A stretch of 64,000 nucleotides of DNA. Origin: Chitinophaga pinensis. Lineage in GTDB: Bacteria; Bacteroidota; Bacteroidia; Chitinophagales; Chitinophagaceae. The notes beneath the pieces were generated by a model. It did no database searches. It had not been told where the DNA came from and saw nothing but the letters and a program-made list of their open reading frames with translations. Location: assembly GCA_945876095.1 (NCBI GenBank), contig CAMCMP010000009.1:1-64000 (forward strand), written 5' to 3'. Position numbers and translations under genes: made by a program. This document shows positions 1 to 9,045 of this stretch, in pieces. The first letter of the stretch is position 1; every line of letters starts with the position of its first letter.

Positions 1-215
1 CTCGAATAAAAAGTGCTAGAAATTTGAATTATCAGCCGTTAAAAAATCAAGGCTGTTTGAGCGGGCAATTCCTTTAAAGAAACAAACTCTACTCGCGAGT
101 TCCTTGATTTTAGGCTGATATTTCAAATTTCAGCCTTTTTATTCGCAGGCTTGATTTTTTTTGTTACTTTTTTTTATCAAGAAAAAAAAGTAAAAGCACT
201 CTATTCCGAAAGGAA
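1..215 (+). repeat. Long palindromic intergenic element, copy A
   Basis: First of four long copies of a repeat family. The left arm (about 4-52) folds back on the right arm (about 102-144), leaving a loop of about 50 bases. The inner arms are 31-52 and 102-119. A tail hairpin at about 164-193 has TTAC plus eight T, loop ATCAAG, then eight A plus GTAA, a perfect 12-bp stem. Related copies lie at 20177-20390 (-), 29441-29663 (+) and 45063-45283 (-). The window starts inside or at the edge of the element, so an upstream short copy may be cut off. A short open frame starting near 151 lies in the tail and I do not regard it as a gene. Confidence 0.9.
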
Positions 216-255
216 GTCGAGGACTATATATCTAACTTTTCCATCAGATTATTGC

Positions 256-287
256 AATAAAAAAAGCGTTGATATTTCAACGCTTTT
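256..287 (-). terminator. Terminator of topA
   Basis: An 11-bp perfect stem (262-272 with 277-287, loop TATT) lies just past the topA stop. Read on the minus strand it is followed by a T run, giving a standard intrinsic terminator. Confidence 0.8.
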
Positions 288-308
288 CAAGTCTATAAAA
301 AAGATTTA

Positions 309-2864
309 TTATTTTTTTGTTGCAGCTTTTTTCTTAACCGCTGCCTTTTTCTTAACAGCTCCTTTTTTATCAAATGCCTTGGGTTCTTGAATCAGAATCA
401 TTTTTTTAACTTCATCTAGTTCGATGGTTGCAAGTTGATCTGCGGTATATTTTCCATTTGGACCAGATATCAGCTTCAGCATTTTTTTTCCAAAGCGGAT
501 GAATGGGCCCCATCTGCCATTTTCTATGGAGATTTTTTCTGCTGGCCATTGTTGGATGAATCGGTTAGCCTCCTTTTCCATCTTTTTTTCAATAAGCTCA
601 TTGCAGTCTTGCTGAGTAATGATATCAAAATTATACGCCCTTGGTATATTTATAAAAAGGTCGTTCCATTTAATAAAAGGACCAAATCTTCCCTTTCCCT
701 TGGTAATTGGTTTTTCATTAAAAAATCCAATAGGAGCGTCCTCAACTTGTTTTGCATGAATGATTTCAACAGCTCTTAATAGGTCAACTGAAGAAAGATC
801 TTCACCTTTTGGAATAGATATATATTGCTCTCCCCATTTTACATAGGGACCAAAACGGCCGATATTAACACTTACTTCAAGTTCGTCATGCTCACCCAAG
901 GTAAGGGGTAGTTTAAATAATTCTAATGCTTCGTCCAAACTAATCGTTTCAATACTTTGGTTTGCTTTAAGTTTAGCAAATCTTGGTTTTTCTTCATCAT
1001 TTTGTGAGCCTATTTGTACCATTGGCCCATATCTTCCCATTCTAGCCATGATCGGCTTTCCTGTTTCATCAACTCCTAGAATGCGCTCTCCTACAGCTCT
1101 TTCGGCTGTTTCTAGGGTATGGGTAACTCCAATATGAAAAGGAGTATAAAAATCCTCTACCATCTTGCTCCATTGAATTTTACCTTCTGCTACTTCGTCA
1201 AATTCTTTTTCAATATTTGCTGTAAAAGAATAATCCATTACTTTAGTGAAGTGCTGGTTTAAAAAATCAGTTACTACTAATCCAAGATCTGTAGGAAAAA
1301 GTTTTGATTTTTCAGCACCTGTATTTTCTTGCTCAATTCCTTTTTCAATCTTATCATTTTTCAGTTTCAGTATCCTGAAATTTCTTTTCACTCCTTCTTT
1401 ATCCCTTTTTTCTATATAGGTTCTTTTTATAATTGTAGAAATCGTGGGAGCATAAGTACTGGGTCTTCCTATTCCTAATTCTTCCAATTTTTTAACCAAA
1501 GAAGCTTCCGTATATCTTGCTGAGTGTTTTGTAAATCGCTCTGTAGCGGTCATTTGATTGAAGGCAAGCACTTGACCTGGCGCTAAATTGGGTAATCTAC
1601 TTTCACCCTCTTTTTCATTTTCATCTTCTTCGTCATCACTACTTTCTAAATATACTTTCAAGAAGCCATCAAACTTCATTACTTCACCAGTAGCAGTTAA
1701 TTCTTGTTGATTGGTACTAATATTTATTTTAGCAGTCGTTTTTTCTAATTCTGCATCGCTCATTTGAGAAGCAATGGTTCTTTTCCATATCAATTCATAT
1801 AACCGATTTAATTCAGGATCATTTACCGTATGATTTTCCATATAGGTAGGTCTAATCGCTTCATGTGCTTCCTGAGCACTCTCATTTTTATTTTTGTATT
1901 TGCGTATTTGAAGGTATTTATCACCATAGCTGCTTTTGATTTCTGATACAATTGCATCCATGGCTGTTTCACCTAAATTCACACTGTCCGTTCTCATATA
2001 AGTGATCTTACCACTTTCATATAATTTTTGTGCGAGTAACATAGTTTTAGTTACTCCATACCCTAATTTTCTACTGGCTTCTTGTTGTAAGGTGGAAGTA
2101 GTAAAGGGAGCTGCAGGGGTTCTTTTTCCAGGTTTTACCTGTATGTCTTTAACCGTATAATTAGCGCCAATACAGCTTTCTAGGAATTTTTCAGCATCTT
2201 CACTTACTTCATATTTAACTCCTTCGGCTTTGAAATTGACTGTACGATTGCTATTGTCTGTAGCAGATAAAGCTGCTTCAATTTTAAAACTGCTGGAAGC
2301 TGTAAAATGATTAATCTCTCTTTCTTTTTCTGCTATTAATTTTACCGCAACACTTTGCACCCTACCGGCACTTAATCCACCACTCATGCCTATTTTTCTC
2401 CAAAGAACAGGACTTAATTCAAAGCCAACCAATCTGTCTACTACTCGTCTAGCTTGTTGAGCATTTACGAGGTTCATATTGATTGTCCTTGGATTTTTAA
2501 CAGCTTTTTCAATTGCAGGTTTCGTTATTTCGTGAAAAACGATCCTTTTAGTGGTGGCAGGGTCTAATCCTAAAACCTCCGCTAAATGCCAGGAAATACT
2601 TTCTCCTTCTCGGTCCTCATCCGATGCAAGCCAGACCTCTTGACTTTTTTTAGCAATACTTTTTAATTCTTTTACCACCCTGTCTTTATCAGCCGGAACG
2701 ATATATTTGGGTTTGAAATGATTGTTGATGTCAATTCCCATATCATTTTTCTCTAGGTCACGGATATGTCCAAAACAACTTTTAACCTCAAAATCTTTTC
2801 CTAAAATTCCTTCGATGGTTTTAGCTTTCGCAGGGGACTCAACAATTAGTAAATTCTTCGCCAT
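309..2864 (-). CDS. topA: DNA topoisomerase I (type IA)
   Basis: Relaxes negatively supercoiled DNA by cutting one strand through a tyrosine. The N-terminal Toprim domain carries VESPAKAKTIE and the acidic DEDREGE motif near residues 82-88. The catalytic tyrosine is in ITYMRTDS, about residue 289. The C-terminal part has no zinc-finger cysteines. It has four GR(Y/F/W)GP repeats (GRYGPM, GRFGPY, GRFGPF, GRWGPF) and ends in a Lys/Ala-rich tail. About 851 residues, normal for the family. I start at the ATG at 2864 (MAKNLL); the frame also extends two codons upstream to a TTG. Monocistronic, with its own terminator. Confidence 0.97.
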   Translation of the reverse strand: MAKNLLIVESPAKAKTIEGILGKDFEVKSCFGHIRDLEKNDMGIDINNHFKPKYIVPADKDRVVKELKSIAKKSQEVWLASDEDREGESISWHLAEVLGLDPATTKRIVFHEITKPAIEKAVKNPRTINMNLVNAQQARRVVDRLVGFELSPVLWRKIGMSGGLSAGRVQSVAVKLIAEKEREINHFTASSSFKIEAALSATDNSNRTVNFKAEGVKYEVSEDAEKFLESCIGANYTVKDIQVKPGKRTPAAPFTTSTLQQEASRKLGYGVTKTMLLAQKLYESGKITYMRTDSVNLGETAMDAIVSEIKSSYGDKYLQIRKYKNKNESAQEAHEAIRPTYMENHTVNDPELNRLYELIWKRTIASQMSDAELEKTTAKINISTNQQELTATGEVMKFDGFLKVYLESSDDEEDENEKEGESRLPNLAPGQVLAFNQMTATERFTKHSARYTEASLVKKLEELGIGRPSTYAPTISTIIKRTYIEKRDKEGVKRNFRILKLKNDKIEKGIEQENTGAEKSKLFPTDLGLVVTDFLNQHFTKVMDYSFTANIEKEFDEVAEGKIQWSKMVEDFYTPFHIGVTHTLETAERAVGERILGVDETGKPIMARMGRYGPMVQIGSQNDEEKPRFAKLKANQSIETISLDEALELFKLPLTLGEHDELEVSVNIGRFGPYVKWGEQYISIPKGEDLSSVDLLRAVEIIHAKQVEDAPIGFFNEKPITKGKGRFGPFIKWNDLFINIPRAYNFDIITQQDCNELIEKKMEKEANRFIQQWPAEKISIENGRWGPFIRFGKKMLKLISGPNGKYTADQLATIELDEVKKMILIQEPKAFDKKGAVKKKAAVKKKAATKK

Positions 2865-3081
2865 AATCAACAGTCTATTTTGTGCTTTTCCCTCAAGTAA
2901 AGGAGTTTTTAGTAAAATTATTATTCAAATTGTTTTCAGCAGAGGATTGCAAAAATATACATTTCTACACTATATATTATAAAATATTTATAATTGTTAT
3001 TATTTCAATTTGATCTGCAATATTACTTTAAAATTGAAAATTCAAAATAATTCTTCTTGAAGTAACCGTTTGGAACCTCAT

Positions 3082-3927
3082 TTACAAAAAGTCAATTACT
3101 TTATTTCTGATATCATTGTCTCGGTAAATTTTTTTGTGTCCAAGACCTTTGGTTATTAAAAATCTAATATTATGAAAGTTCTCTGATTTAACTTTTAGTG
3201 CATCAGCCAATGGAGTTATATCATCTGATTCATCATGAATCCAAAGTACAGTTGCCTTAATATTTTTCATTGCTCTTTTTATTGAAAACCATTCAGTAGG
3301 ATGCCCACTTCTTTCGAAAATAATTTTGTGAAATTCCTTTCTTACTTGGGCGTTGTTAATCTTTAGCATTTTAAAAGCTCCTTCAATAGCAGTAGTGGTT
3401 TCAGTAGCAGGAGCAATGAATACAATATGTGTATCCTCATGGTGTTTAGTTTTTTCCATCGCAAGGCTTAAAGCAATTCCTCCAAAAGAATGGGCTATGT
3501 ATCCTTTTATTGGTCCAAATAGCTCAACAACCTTTTCTATCATTTGACTGTATTGGACTGCATTAATTTTATTTCCTTCACTGTTTCCATGAGCAGGAGC
3601 ATCAAATGCTATTACTTCATAATCTTTTGTAATCAATGGAGCTATATAGGTGTGGAAGTTATGGGCTGCAGAGCCAAATCCATGTAAAATCAAAATTTTA
3701 TGAGGCCTGCCATGATTCCATCTGAAGCCGTTTACTTTTAAGCCATCCAGTTCAAATTGAAGGGCTTCTCCCTTTGTAAAAATTGCTGGAGTCCTAGGTT
3801 CTGTCTGAATTAGGGGGGTACAAAATAAGTCAAATGCTTTTTCTGCAGCTAGTCTTTTTGAAACGATCGTAAGTAATTTAAATTTTACTCTTATATAACC
3901 AATTGCTATTTTTTGCTTTAATTTCAT
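3082..3927 (-). CDS. Alpha/beta hydrolase
   Basis: Serine hydrolase of the alpha/beta fold. The oxyanion region is LHGFGS, the nucleophile elbow is AHSFGG, the acid is probably in the HDESDDITP region near the C-terminus, and the histidine is in GLGHKKI. There is no obvious signal peptide, so it is probably cytoplasmic; the substrate cannot be told. The frame opens upstream to 3957, but the ATG at 3927 (MKLKQK) is preferred because a TATCTTTG box ends six bases before it and the longer form would overlap the divergent gene at 3945. Confidence 0.85.
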   Translation of the reverse strand: MKLKQKIAIGYIRVKFKLLTIVSKRLAAEKAFDLFCTPLIQTEPRTPAIFTKGEALQFELDGLKVNGFRWNHGRPHKILILHGFGSAAHNFHTYIAPLITKDYEVIAFDAPAHGNSEGNKINAVQYSQMIEKVVELFGPIKGYIAHSFGGIALSLAMEKTKHHEDTHIVFIAPATETTTAIEGAFKMLKINNAQVRKEFHKIIFERSGHPTEWFSIKRAMKNIKATVLWIHDESDDITPLADALKVKSENFHNIRFLITKGLGHKKIYRDNDIRNKVIDFL

Positions 3928-3932
3928 TGTTA

Positions 3933-3940
3933 CAAAGATA
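3933..3940 (-). promoter_or_regulatory. -7 box of the alpha/beta hydrolase gene
   Basis: TATCTTTG on the minus strand matches the Bacteroidota TAnnTTTG consensus. Only five bases (TAACA) separate it from the ATG at 3927, so the transcript should begin at or just before the start codon. It also sits five bases from the divergent start at 3945. Confidence 0.6.
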
Positions 3941-3944
3941 CACA

Positions 3945-4703
3945 ATGAGAGTAGCAATTATTGGAGCAGGGAATGTAGCCACCGTTTTTGGAAGATTGAT
4001 TTCAGCGGCTAGACATGAAATAATACAAGTATATAGTAGATCTATTTCAAGTGCTCAATCATTGGGTAAAGAATTGGGATGCTCATTTGTAGATAATTTG
4101 GAAGCAATCGATCTAACAGCTGATATTTATATTTTAGCAATAACAGATAATGCCTTACAAAATATACAGGACTCTATTTTTTTAGGAGATAAATTGGTTG
4201 TTCATACTGCTGGTTCTGTTTCTAAGAAAGTATTAAATAATATTTCCTCTCAGTATGGTGTGTTGTATCCTCTGCAGTCTTTAAGAAAAGATCAAGTGGG
4301 GGATCAATCCATCATTCCATTGCTGATAGATGCTAATAAAGAGTCCGTTCTTTCGATTATCGAGCAATTTGCATTCACTCTTTCTTCAGTCGTTTCGAAA
4401 GTCGGGGATGAAAAGCGTCTTTGCTTGCACCTAGCTGCGGTGATAGTCAATAATTTTACCAATCATTTATATACACTTACTGCTGAATATTGCAAAAATG
4501 AAGGGGTAGATTTCAAAATGCTGCAGCCGATTATTGAGCAAACTGCTTTGCGATTAAAGGAGAAGTTTCCTGGAAAACTTCAGACTGGTCCTGCTGTTAG
4601 AAATGATCAATCTACTTTGGATAAACACATTCAAGCATTGTCAAATCACCCTGAATTAAAAACAATTTACCTGACTTTTACTGAGAGTTTATTAAAACGC
4701 TGA
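3945..4703 (+). CDS. Rossmann-fold, DUF2520 domain oxidoreductase-like protein
   Basis: N-terminal NAD(P)-binding Rossmann domain (MRVAIIGAGNVATVFGR) resembling pyrroline-5-carboxylate reductase and F420-dependent NADP oxidoreductases, followed by a helical DUF2520 domain from about residue 125. The substrate of this family is not established. In other Bacteroidota it is, from memory, often close to a UbiA prenyltransferase and maf, as here. I start at the ATG at 3945 (252 residues) rather than the in-frame codon at 3903, because the glycine-rich motif then begins at residue 7 as is usual. The divergent hydrolase start is 17 bases away. Confidence 0.88.
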   Translation: MRVAIIGAGNVATVFGRLISAARHEIIQVYSRSISSAQSLGKELGCSFVDNLEAIDLTADIYILAITDNALQNIQDSIFLGDKLVVHTAGSVSKKVLNNISSQYGVLYPLQSLRKDQVGDQSIIPLLIDANKESVLSIIEQFAFTLSSVVSKVGDEKRLCLHLAAVIVNNFTNHLYTLTAEYCKNEGVDFKMLQPIIEQTALRLKEKFPGKLQTGPAVRNDQSTLDKHIQALSNHPELKTIYLTFTESLLKR

Positions 4704-4809
4704 TTGGGTTGAAAATCAATTTTGGATCTATCTATTGTATCTATTTTCAAACTAAGTTTTCATTAAATGGTAATTCTGAAGTAGGTTTGCATATCGAACT
4801 TTATAAAAT

Positions 4810-5145
4810 ATGTATACAATTACTTATAATTTTGAACAAAAAGGTTGTTCACCTATTACCCTCGAAAATATTGAAGAAGGTCAATCACTATTAGAGGTTG
4901 CACTTAAGCATGATATTGAATTACATCATAATTGCGGTGGAGTATGCGCTTGCAGTACCTGTCATTTATATGTAGATCAAGGGGATGTATTATTGGAAGT
5001 ACTCTCAGATAAGGAAGAGGATTTTATTGATAGAGCAGTTAATCCCCGTATCAACTCGAGATTAGGTTGTCAATGTATCTTACAAGAAGGGAGTGGTATT
5101 ATTGTTGTAACATTACCTGACCAGACACAATTTTTGGGAGAGTAA
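4810..5145 (+). CDS. [2Fe-2S] ferredoxin, adrenodoxin/Fdx type
   Basis: Small electron carrier of 111 residues. Cluster ligands are visible as C42-x5-C48-x2-C51 (CGGVCACSTC) and C87 in SRLGCQC, the spacing of adrenodoxin and the Isc ferredoxin. The acidic stretch LSDKEEDFIDRA is also typical. It lies about 110 bases upstream of iscX in the same orientation, as fdx-iscX do in gammaproteobacterial isc operons, but no iscS, iscU, hscA or hscB is nearby. It probably supplies electrons for Fe-S assembly; other partners are possible. Confidence 0.93.
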   Translation: MYTITYNFEQKGCSPITLENIEEGQSLLEVALKHDIELHHNCGGVCACSTCHLYVDQGDVLLEVLSDKEEDFIDRAVNPRINSRLGCQCILQEGSGIIVVTLPDQTQFLGE

Positions 5146-5253
5146 TTTAGCTAGTTCAGCAGCTTATTTATTGCGACTAATTTTAATTTTTCAAAAAATA
5201 GAAAGACATTAATAAAAAAAATATTAAATCAGCCTATTTACAAAATATCTTTT

Positions 5254-5490
5254 ATGACTTTCGAACCTCCAATTCATTGGAATGATTATGAAGACATTGC
5301 AATGAAATTGCATGAACGTTTTGGTGATGATTTTAGTGAAAGTAAAATTTACCGTATTCGCTTTACCGATTTACATAAATGGGTAATGGAGATCCCTAAT
5401 TTTTCGGGAACTGCAGAACAAAGCAATGAAGGGCATCTTGAAATGATTCAAAGTAGTTGGGTGTATGAATGGAGAGATAATCAAAAATAG
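5254..5490 (+). CDS. iscX: Fe-S cluster assembly protein IscX
   Basis: 78-residue acidic protein with the IscX hallmarks: an N-terminal W-x-D segment (IHWNDYEDIAMKLHERFGDD), then RFTDLHKWVMEIPNF and a C-terminal helix ending SSWVYEW. IscX binds the cysteine desulfurase IscS and tunes iron and sulfur delivery. The N-terminus is a few residues longer than the E. coli protein. It follows the ferredoxin gene, supporting a shared role. Confidence 0.88.
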   Translation: MTFEPPIHWNDYEDIAMKLHERFGDDFSESKIYRIRFTDLHKWVMEIPNFSGTAEQSNEGHLEMIQSSWVYEWRDNQK

Positions 5491-5544
5491 GATGCAGAAT
5501 GGCCATTGGATAATATTGAATAGGATTAAATATAAATTTTCTAG

Positions 5545-6489
5545 ATGAAATTATTGTTAGCCTTTTTTCGATTGATACGTTGGCCCAATCTTTTTTTTAT
5601 TGCCCTTACCCAATTCCTTTTTTATTATTGTATAATTATTCCATCCTTACCTAGCGATTATTTTCTACAGCAAAAAGCATTAACCCCATCCCTTTTTTAT
5701 TATTTAGTGATTGCTTCTGTTTTGATTGCAGCAGCTGGGTATATTATTAATGATTATTTTGATATCAATATTGACCAGGTAAATAAACCTGCTAAGATGG
5801 TGGTTCAAAAAATTATTAGCCGCCATTGGGCAATTCTTTTTCATTTGTTAATAACATTTGCTGGCATTGCATTAAGTGGATATGTTGCATTTAAAACTAG
5901 TCCTTTAATATTTTTCGCCAATATTATTTGTTCTTATATGTTGTGGGTTTATTCTACTAGTTTTAAGAAGAGATTACTTTCTGGAAATCTTATTATTGCG
6001 GGCCTAACAGCTTGGACTGTGCTGGTTTTATATTTTGCTACCAATACCTTACTGTTTAATACAACAGTAGTCTCTTCTGGATTCATAGTAGGGTTGTCCA
6101 GAATTTATAAATTCGCAGCTTTATATGCAGGTTTTGCTTTTATTATTTCATTGATTCGAGAAGTTGTAAAAGATATAGAGGATATGTCTGGTGATGCTAA
6201 ATATCAATGTAAAACAATGCCTATCATTTGGGGTGTTCCAGCCACAAAAGTTTTTGTTGGAGTTTGGCTAACAGTATTAATAGGGGCGTTGGTAATACTT
6301 CAACTATATGTACTTCAAATTGGATGGTGGGGTAGTGCATTGTATTCATTGGTATTAGTAATTTCTCCACTCGTTTGGATACTGAAAAGGCTTTATCATG
6401 CGCATACCACCGCTGAGTATCATACCATCAGTACATTCATTAAAGTGGTAATGTTAACTGGAATATGTTCGATTTTATTAATAAAGTAA
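5545..6489 (+). CDS. UbiA-family prenyltransferase
   Basis: Integral membrane aromatic or glycerol prenyltransferase with about eight to nine hydrophobic helices over 314 residues. Both aspartate-rich motifs are present: NDYFDINID at residues 69-77 and DIEDMSGD near 210-217, which bind prenyl diphosphate through magnesium. Bacteroidota homologues are often labelled geranylgeranylglycerol-phosphate geranylgeranyltransferase, but the acceptor cannot be read from sequence. It lies between iscX and maf on the same strand. Confidence 0.88.
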   Translation: MKLLLAFFRLIRWPNLFFIALTQFLFYYCIIIPSLPSDYFLQQKALTPSLFYYLVIASVLIAAAGYIINDYFDINIDQVNKPAKMVVQKIISRHWAILFHLLITFAGIALSGYVAFKTSPLIFFANIICSYMLWVYSTSFKKRLLSGNLIIAGLTAWTVLVLYFATNTLLFNTTVVSSGFIVGLSRIYKFAALYAGFAFIISLIREVVKDIEDMSGDAKYQCKTMPIIWGVPATKVFVGVWLTVLIGALVILQLYVLQIGWWGSALYSLVLVISPLVWILKRLYHAHTTAEYHTISTFIKVVMLTGICSILLIK

Positions 6490-6563
6490 TTCAGTAATCC
6501 AAAGCAAGCAATAGGTAAATTATTTTATTCAATTTAATTACAAATCATCTTAGTGTTTTTTTT

Positions 6564-7133
6564 ATGATTCATTCCGGGGGTATTATTTTAGCATCACAGT
6601 CACCAAGACGAAAGCAGTTATTAGAATGGGCCGAAGTACCTTTTGCTGTAGTGGTTCAATCTACTGATGAGTCCTATCCTACTGGATTGTCTTTTGAAGA
6701 TACAGCTATCCATATTGCCCGAAATAAAGCATTGGCTGTTCAGAAGAATCATCAATTCACTATTCCTGTTTTAGCTGCTGATACAATTGTTGTATTGGAA
6801 GATAGAGTAATTGGTAAACCCATCAACCGAGAAGATGCGATTGCTATTTTAGCTGCGCTATCTGGTAAAAAACATAAGGTTATTACTGGAGTGGTCATTC
6901 TATTTAATGAAAAGGAACTAGCATTTGCAGATACAACAGAAGTTTCTTTTCACAACCTGTCAAAGGAGCAAATCATTTTTTATGTTGATAAATACCAACC
7001 ATATGATAAAGCAGGTGCTTATGCTATTCAGGAATGGATTGGTGTAGTGGGTATTCAATCAGTTTCAGGTGATTTTTACAATGTGATGGGACTTCCAGTA
7101 AGTAGGGTGGTGCAAGAGCTGAAACAATTATAA
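6564..7133 (+). CDS. maf: Maf family nucleotide pyrophosphatase
   Basis: Hydrolyses non-canonical or modified nucleoside triphosphates (typically dTTP, UTP or methylated variants) to monophosphates. Diagnostic N-terminal motif LASQSPRRKQLLEW at residues 10-23, catalytic AADTIVV and GKP near residues 70-85, and YDKAGAYAIQ near residue 150. 189 residues, full family length. Runs in the same direction as the UbiA gene, 74 bases upstream. Confidence 0.95.
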   Translation: MIHSGGIILASQSPRRKQLLEWAEVPFAVVVQSTDESYPTGLSFEDTAIHIARNKALAVQKNHQFTIPVLAADTIVVLEDRVIGKPINREDAIAILAALSGKKHKVITGVVILFNEKELAFADTTEVSFHNLSKEQIIFYVDKYQPYDKAGAYAIQEWIGVVGIQSVSGDFYNVMGLPVSRVVQELKQL

Positions 7134-7212
7134 TTTCTTTTTAAATTTCCTCTTGATCTTTATAAACTTCTTTCTTACGTCAAAATAAGAATCATTTAGT
7201 GCTTTGTACTTA

Positions 7213-7248
7213 TAATTATAATATTATAAATAATTATAATATTATAAA
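7213..7248. repeat. Perfect 18-bp tandem duplication of an AT palindrome
   Basis: Two identical adjacent 18-bp units (7213-7230 and 7231-7248). Each contains the 14-bp palindrome TTATAATATTATAA. They lie between maf and the DUF2851 gene, about 85 bases before its start. They could be twin operators or a recent slippage duplication. Confidence 0.85.
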
Positions 7249-7331
7249 ATAATTTTTGTAAATTAGTGAATCTCAAAAAATGGAAATTCCTTCTATTTAT
7301 TCCATTGTATTTGTGATATTAAATAATCGTC

Positions 7332-8606
7332 ATGAACGAAAGGCTCTTACAATTTATATGGCAGCTACAATATTATAATAGACAAGAATTGAAAACAGGC
7401 GATGGGGAAACCTTATCCATTTTTAATCCTGGAATAATCAATACCAATCAAGGGCCTGATTTTTTAAATGCTAAAATTAAAGTAAATAATACCTTTTGGG
7501 CAGGTAGTATTGAGTTACATGTTTTATCTTCTGATTGGAATAGCCATCACCATAGTATGGATAAAAATTATGGAAATATTATTTTACACGTTGTTTGGAA
7601 AAATGATATCAATCTTCAAGAATCCTTTCCTGTACTTGAATTACAAAGTCTGGTTTCAAAAATATTGCTGCAAAAATTCAATAAATTAATGAATGCAAAA
7701 TCTTTTATTGCTTGTGAAACAATGATTGCAACTATTACACCTATGCTCTGGGTTTCTTGGAAAGAAAGGCTGTTAGTAGAAAGGATGCAAAGGAAAACTT
7801 CGGTTATTTTTGATTTCCTTGGTTGCAACCACAATCATTGGGAGGAGACTTTTTGGTGGCTAATAGCCCGAAACTTTGGAAATACGGTTAATTCTGATTC
7901 ATTTGAAAAATTGGCTCGATCTCTACCAATTAATATTTTAGCGAAACATAAAAATCAAATTCATCAAACGGAAGCTCTATTATTTGGACAAGCAGGGTTA
8001 TTGGACAAAGATTTTGATGAAGATTATCCAAAACTTTTAAAAAAAGAGTATCTATTTTTAAAGAAAAAACATCAATTATTATCAAGTAAGCAACCATTGT
8101 ATTTTTTAAGAATGCGCCCTTCTAATTTCCCCTCTCTTCGGTTGGCACAATTGTCTATGTTGATTCATAAAAGTGTGCATTTATTCTCAATTATAAAAGA
8201 AACAATATTATTAGAAGATGTAAAAAAACTATTGTCTGTTACTGCCAATGACTATTGGAATTATCATTATGTTTTTGATGAGGTTTCAGATTATCGAGAG
8301 AAAAATATAGGCCAACAGATGATACATTCTTTATTGATCAATACCATTGTTCCTATTATTTTTGCCTATGGTCACCATCTGAGGGAATCAAAGTATAAGG
8401 ATCGGGCAATGCTTTGGTTAGAGCAAATTGCAGAAGAAAATAATACTATCACCAACGGTTTTAAAATTTTGGGAATTGAAAATAAGAACGCTTTTGATTC
8501 TCAGGCTCTCATTCAATTGAAAAATGATTACTGTAATCAAAAGCGTTGCTTGGAATGTGCAGTGGGAAATAAGTTACTTAGGCCCCTTAGTTTAACTACC
8601 TATTAA
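7332..8606 (+). CDS. DUF2851 family protein
   Basis: 424-residue soluble protein of the DUF2851 family, found widely in Bacteroidota and of unknown function. Recognisable N-terminal segments are ERLLQFIWQLQYYN, GIINTNQGPDFLNAKI and SIELHVLSSDWNSHHH, rich in His and Trp. The C-terminus has a Cys pair (QKRCLECAVG). No signal peptide. Its stop codon shares the TTAA at 8603-8606 with the convergent OsmC gene. Confidence 0.88.
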   Translation: MNERLLQFIWQLQYYNRQELKTGDGETLSIFNPGIINTNQGPDFLNAKIKVNNTFWAGSIELHVLSSDWNSHHHSMDKNYGNIILHVVWKNDINLQESFPVLELQSLVSKILLQKFNKLMNAKSFIACETMIATITPMLWVSWKERLLVERMQRKTSVIFDFLGCNHNHWEETFWWLIARNFGNTVNSDSFEKLARSLPINILAKHKNQIHQTEALLFGQAGLLDKDFDEDYPKLLKKEYLFLKKKHQLLSSKQPLYFLRMRPSNFPSLRLAQLSMLIHKSVHLFSIIKETILLEDVKKLLSVTANDYWNYHYVFDEVSDYREKNIGQQMIHSLLINTIVPIIFAYGHHLRESKYKDRAMLWLEQIAEENNTITNGFKILGIENKNAFDSQALIQLKNDYCNQKRCLECAVGNKLLRPLSLTTY

Positions 8607-9004
8607 TTATATTCAATATTTAGGACTAAGTCTGGATGCAGACTTTTAACTACAGGGCAATTTTCACCGGTTCGTTGTAGAATAATTTTTTCTTTTTCTT
8701 CTAGTATCAAAGAGGTGGGAAATGAAACTTTAACATCAATTTTTGAAATTCTTCGGGGGTCGCTCTGCATTGTTTTAGTAACTGCAATCGATAAACCCTT
8801 TAATTCAATGTTCATATCATTTGCTTTGATTGCCATGGTGGTAGCCATACAAGTGGCTAAGGCAGTGCATACTAAGTCGGTGGGAGAAAATCTTTCTCCT
8901 TTTCCTCGGTTATCAGAAGGAGCATCTGTTTCAATGAGTGTTCCGCTTTGTAAATGTTGTGCATTGCATCTTAAATCGCCTTCATATTGAATGGTTGCTG
9001 TCAT
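8603..9004 (-). CDS. OsmC family peroxiredoxin-like protein
   Basis: 133-residue OsmC/Ohr-fold protein. The two redox cysteines are visible: one in VCTALATCMATTMA (C46 and C52 are both here) and one in ENCPVVKS near C116. Family members reduce organic hydroperoxides using a thiol partner; this one looks closest to the YhfA-like branch. It converges on DUF2851 with a 4-base overlap of stop codons and diverges from the gene at 9046. Confidence 0.9.
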   Translation of the reverse strand: MTATIQYEGDLRCNAQHLQSGTLIETDAPSDNRGKGERFSPTDLVCTALATCMATTMAIKANDMNIELKGLSIAVTKTMQSDPRRISKIDVKVSFPTSLILEEKEKIILQRTGENCPVVKSLHPDLVLNIEYN

Positions 9005-9009
9005 TGTGT

Positions 9010-9017
9010 TATTTTTG
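9010..9017 (+). promoter_or_regulatory. -7 box for the gene at 9046
   Basis: TATTTTTG matches TAnnTTTG and lies 28 bases before the ATG at 9046, inside a 41-base divergent intergenic gap. Confidence 0.45.
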
Positions 9018-9045
9018 CATAAATTTACTGAAGTAAAAATCTATT

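Noticed and set aside
151..390. 79-residue frame starting MIFFVTFFYQEKK
   Set aside because: It lies in the tail hairpin of repeat copy A and runs into the topA 3' end on the other strand; the similar frame at 29597 is in the same part of copy C. Repeat sequence, not a gene.
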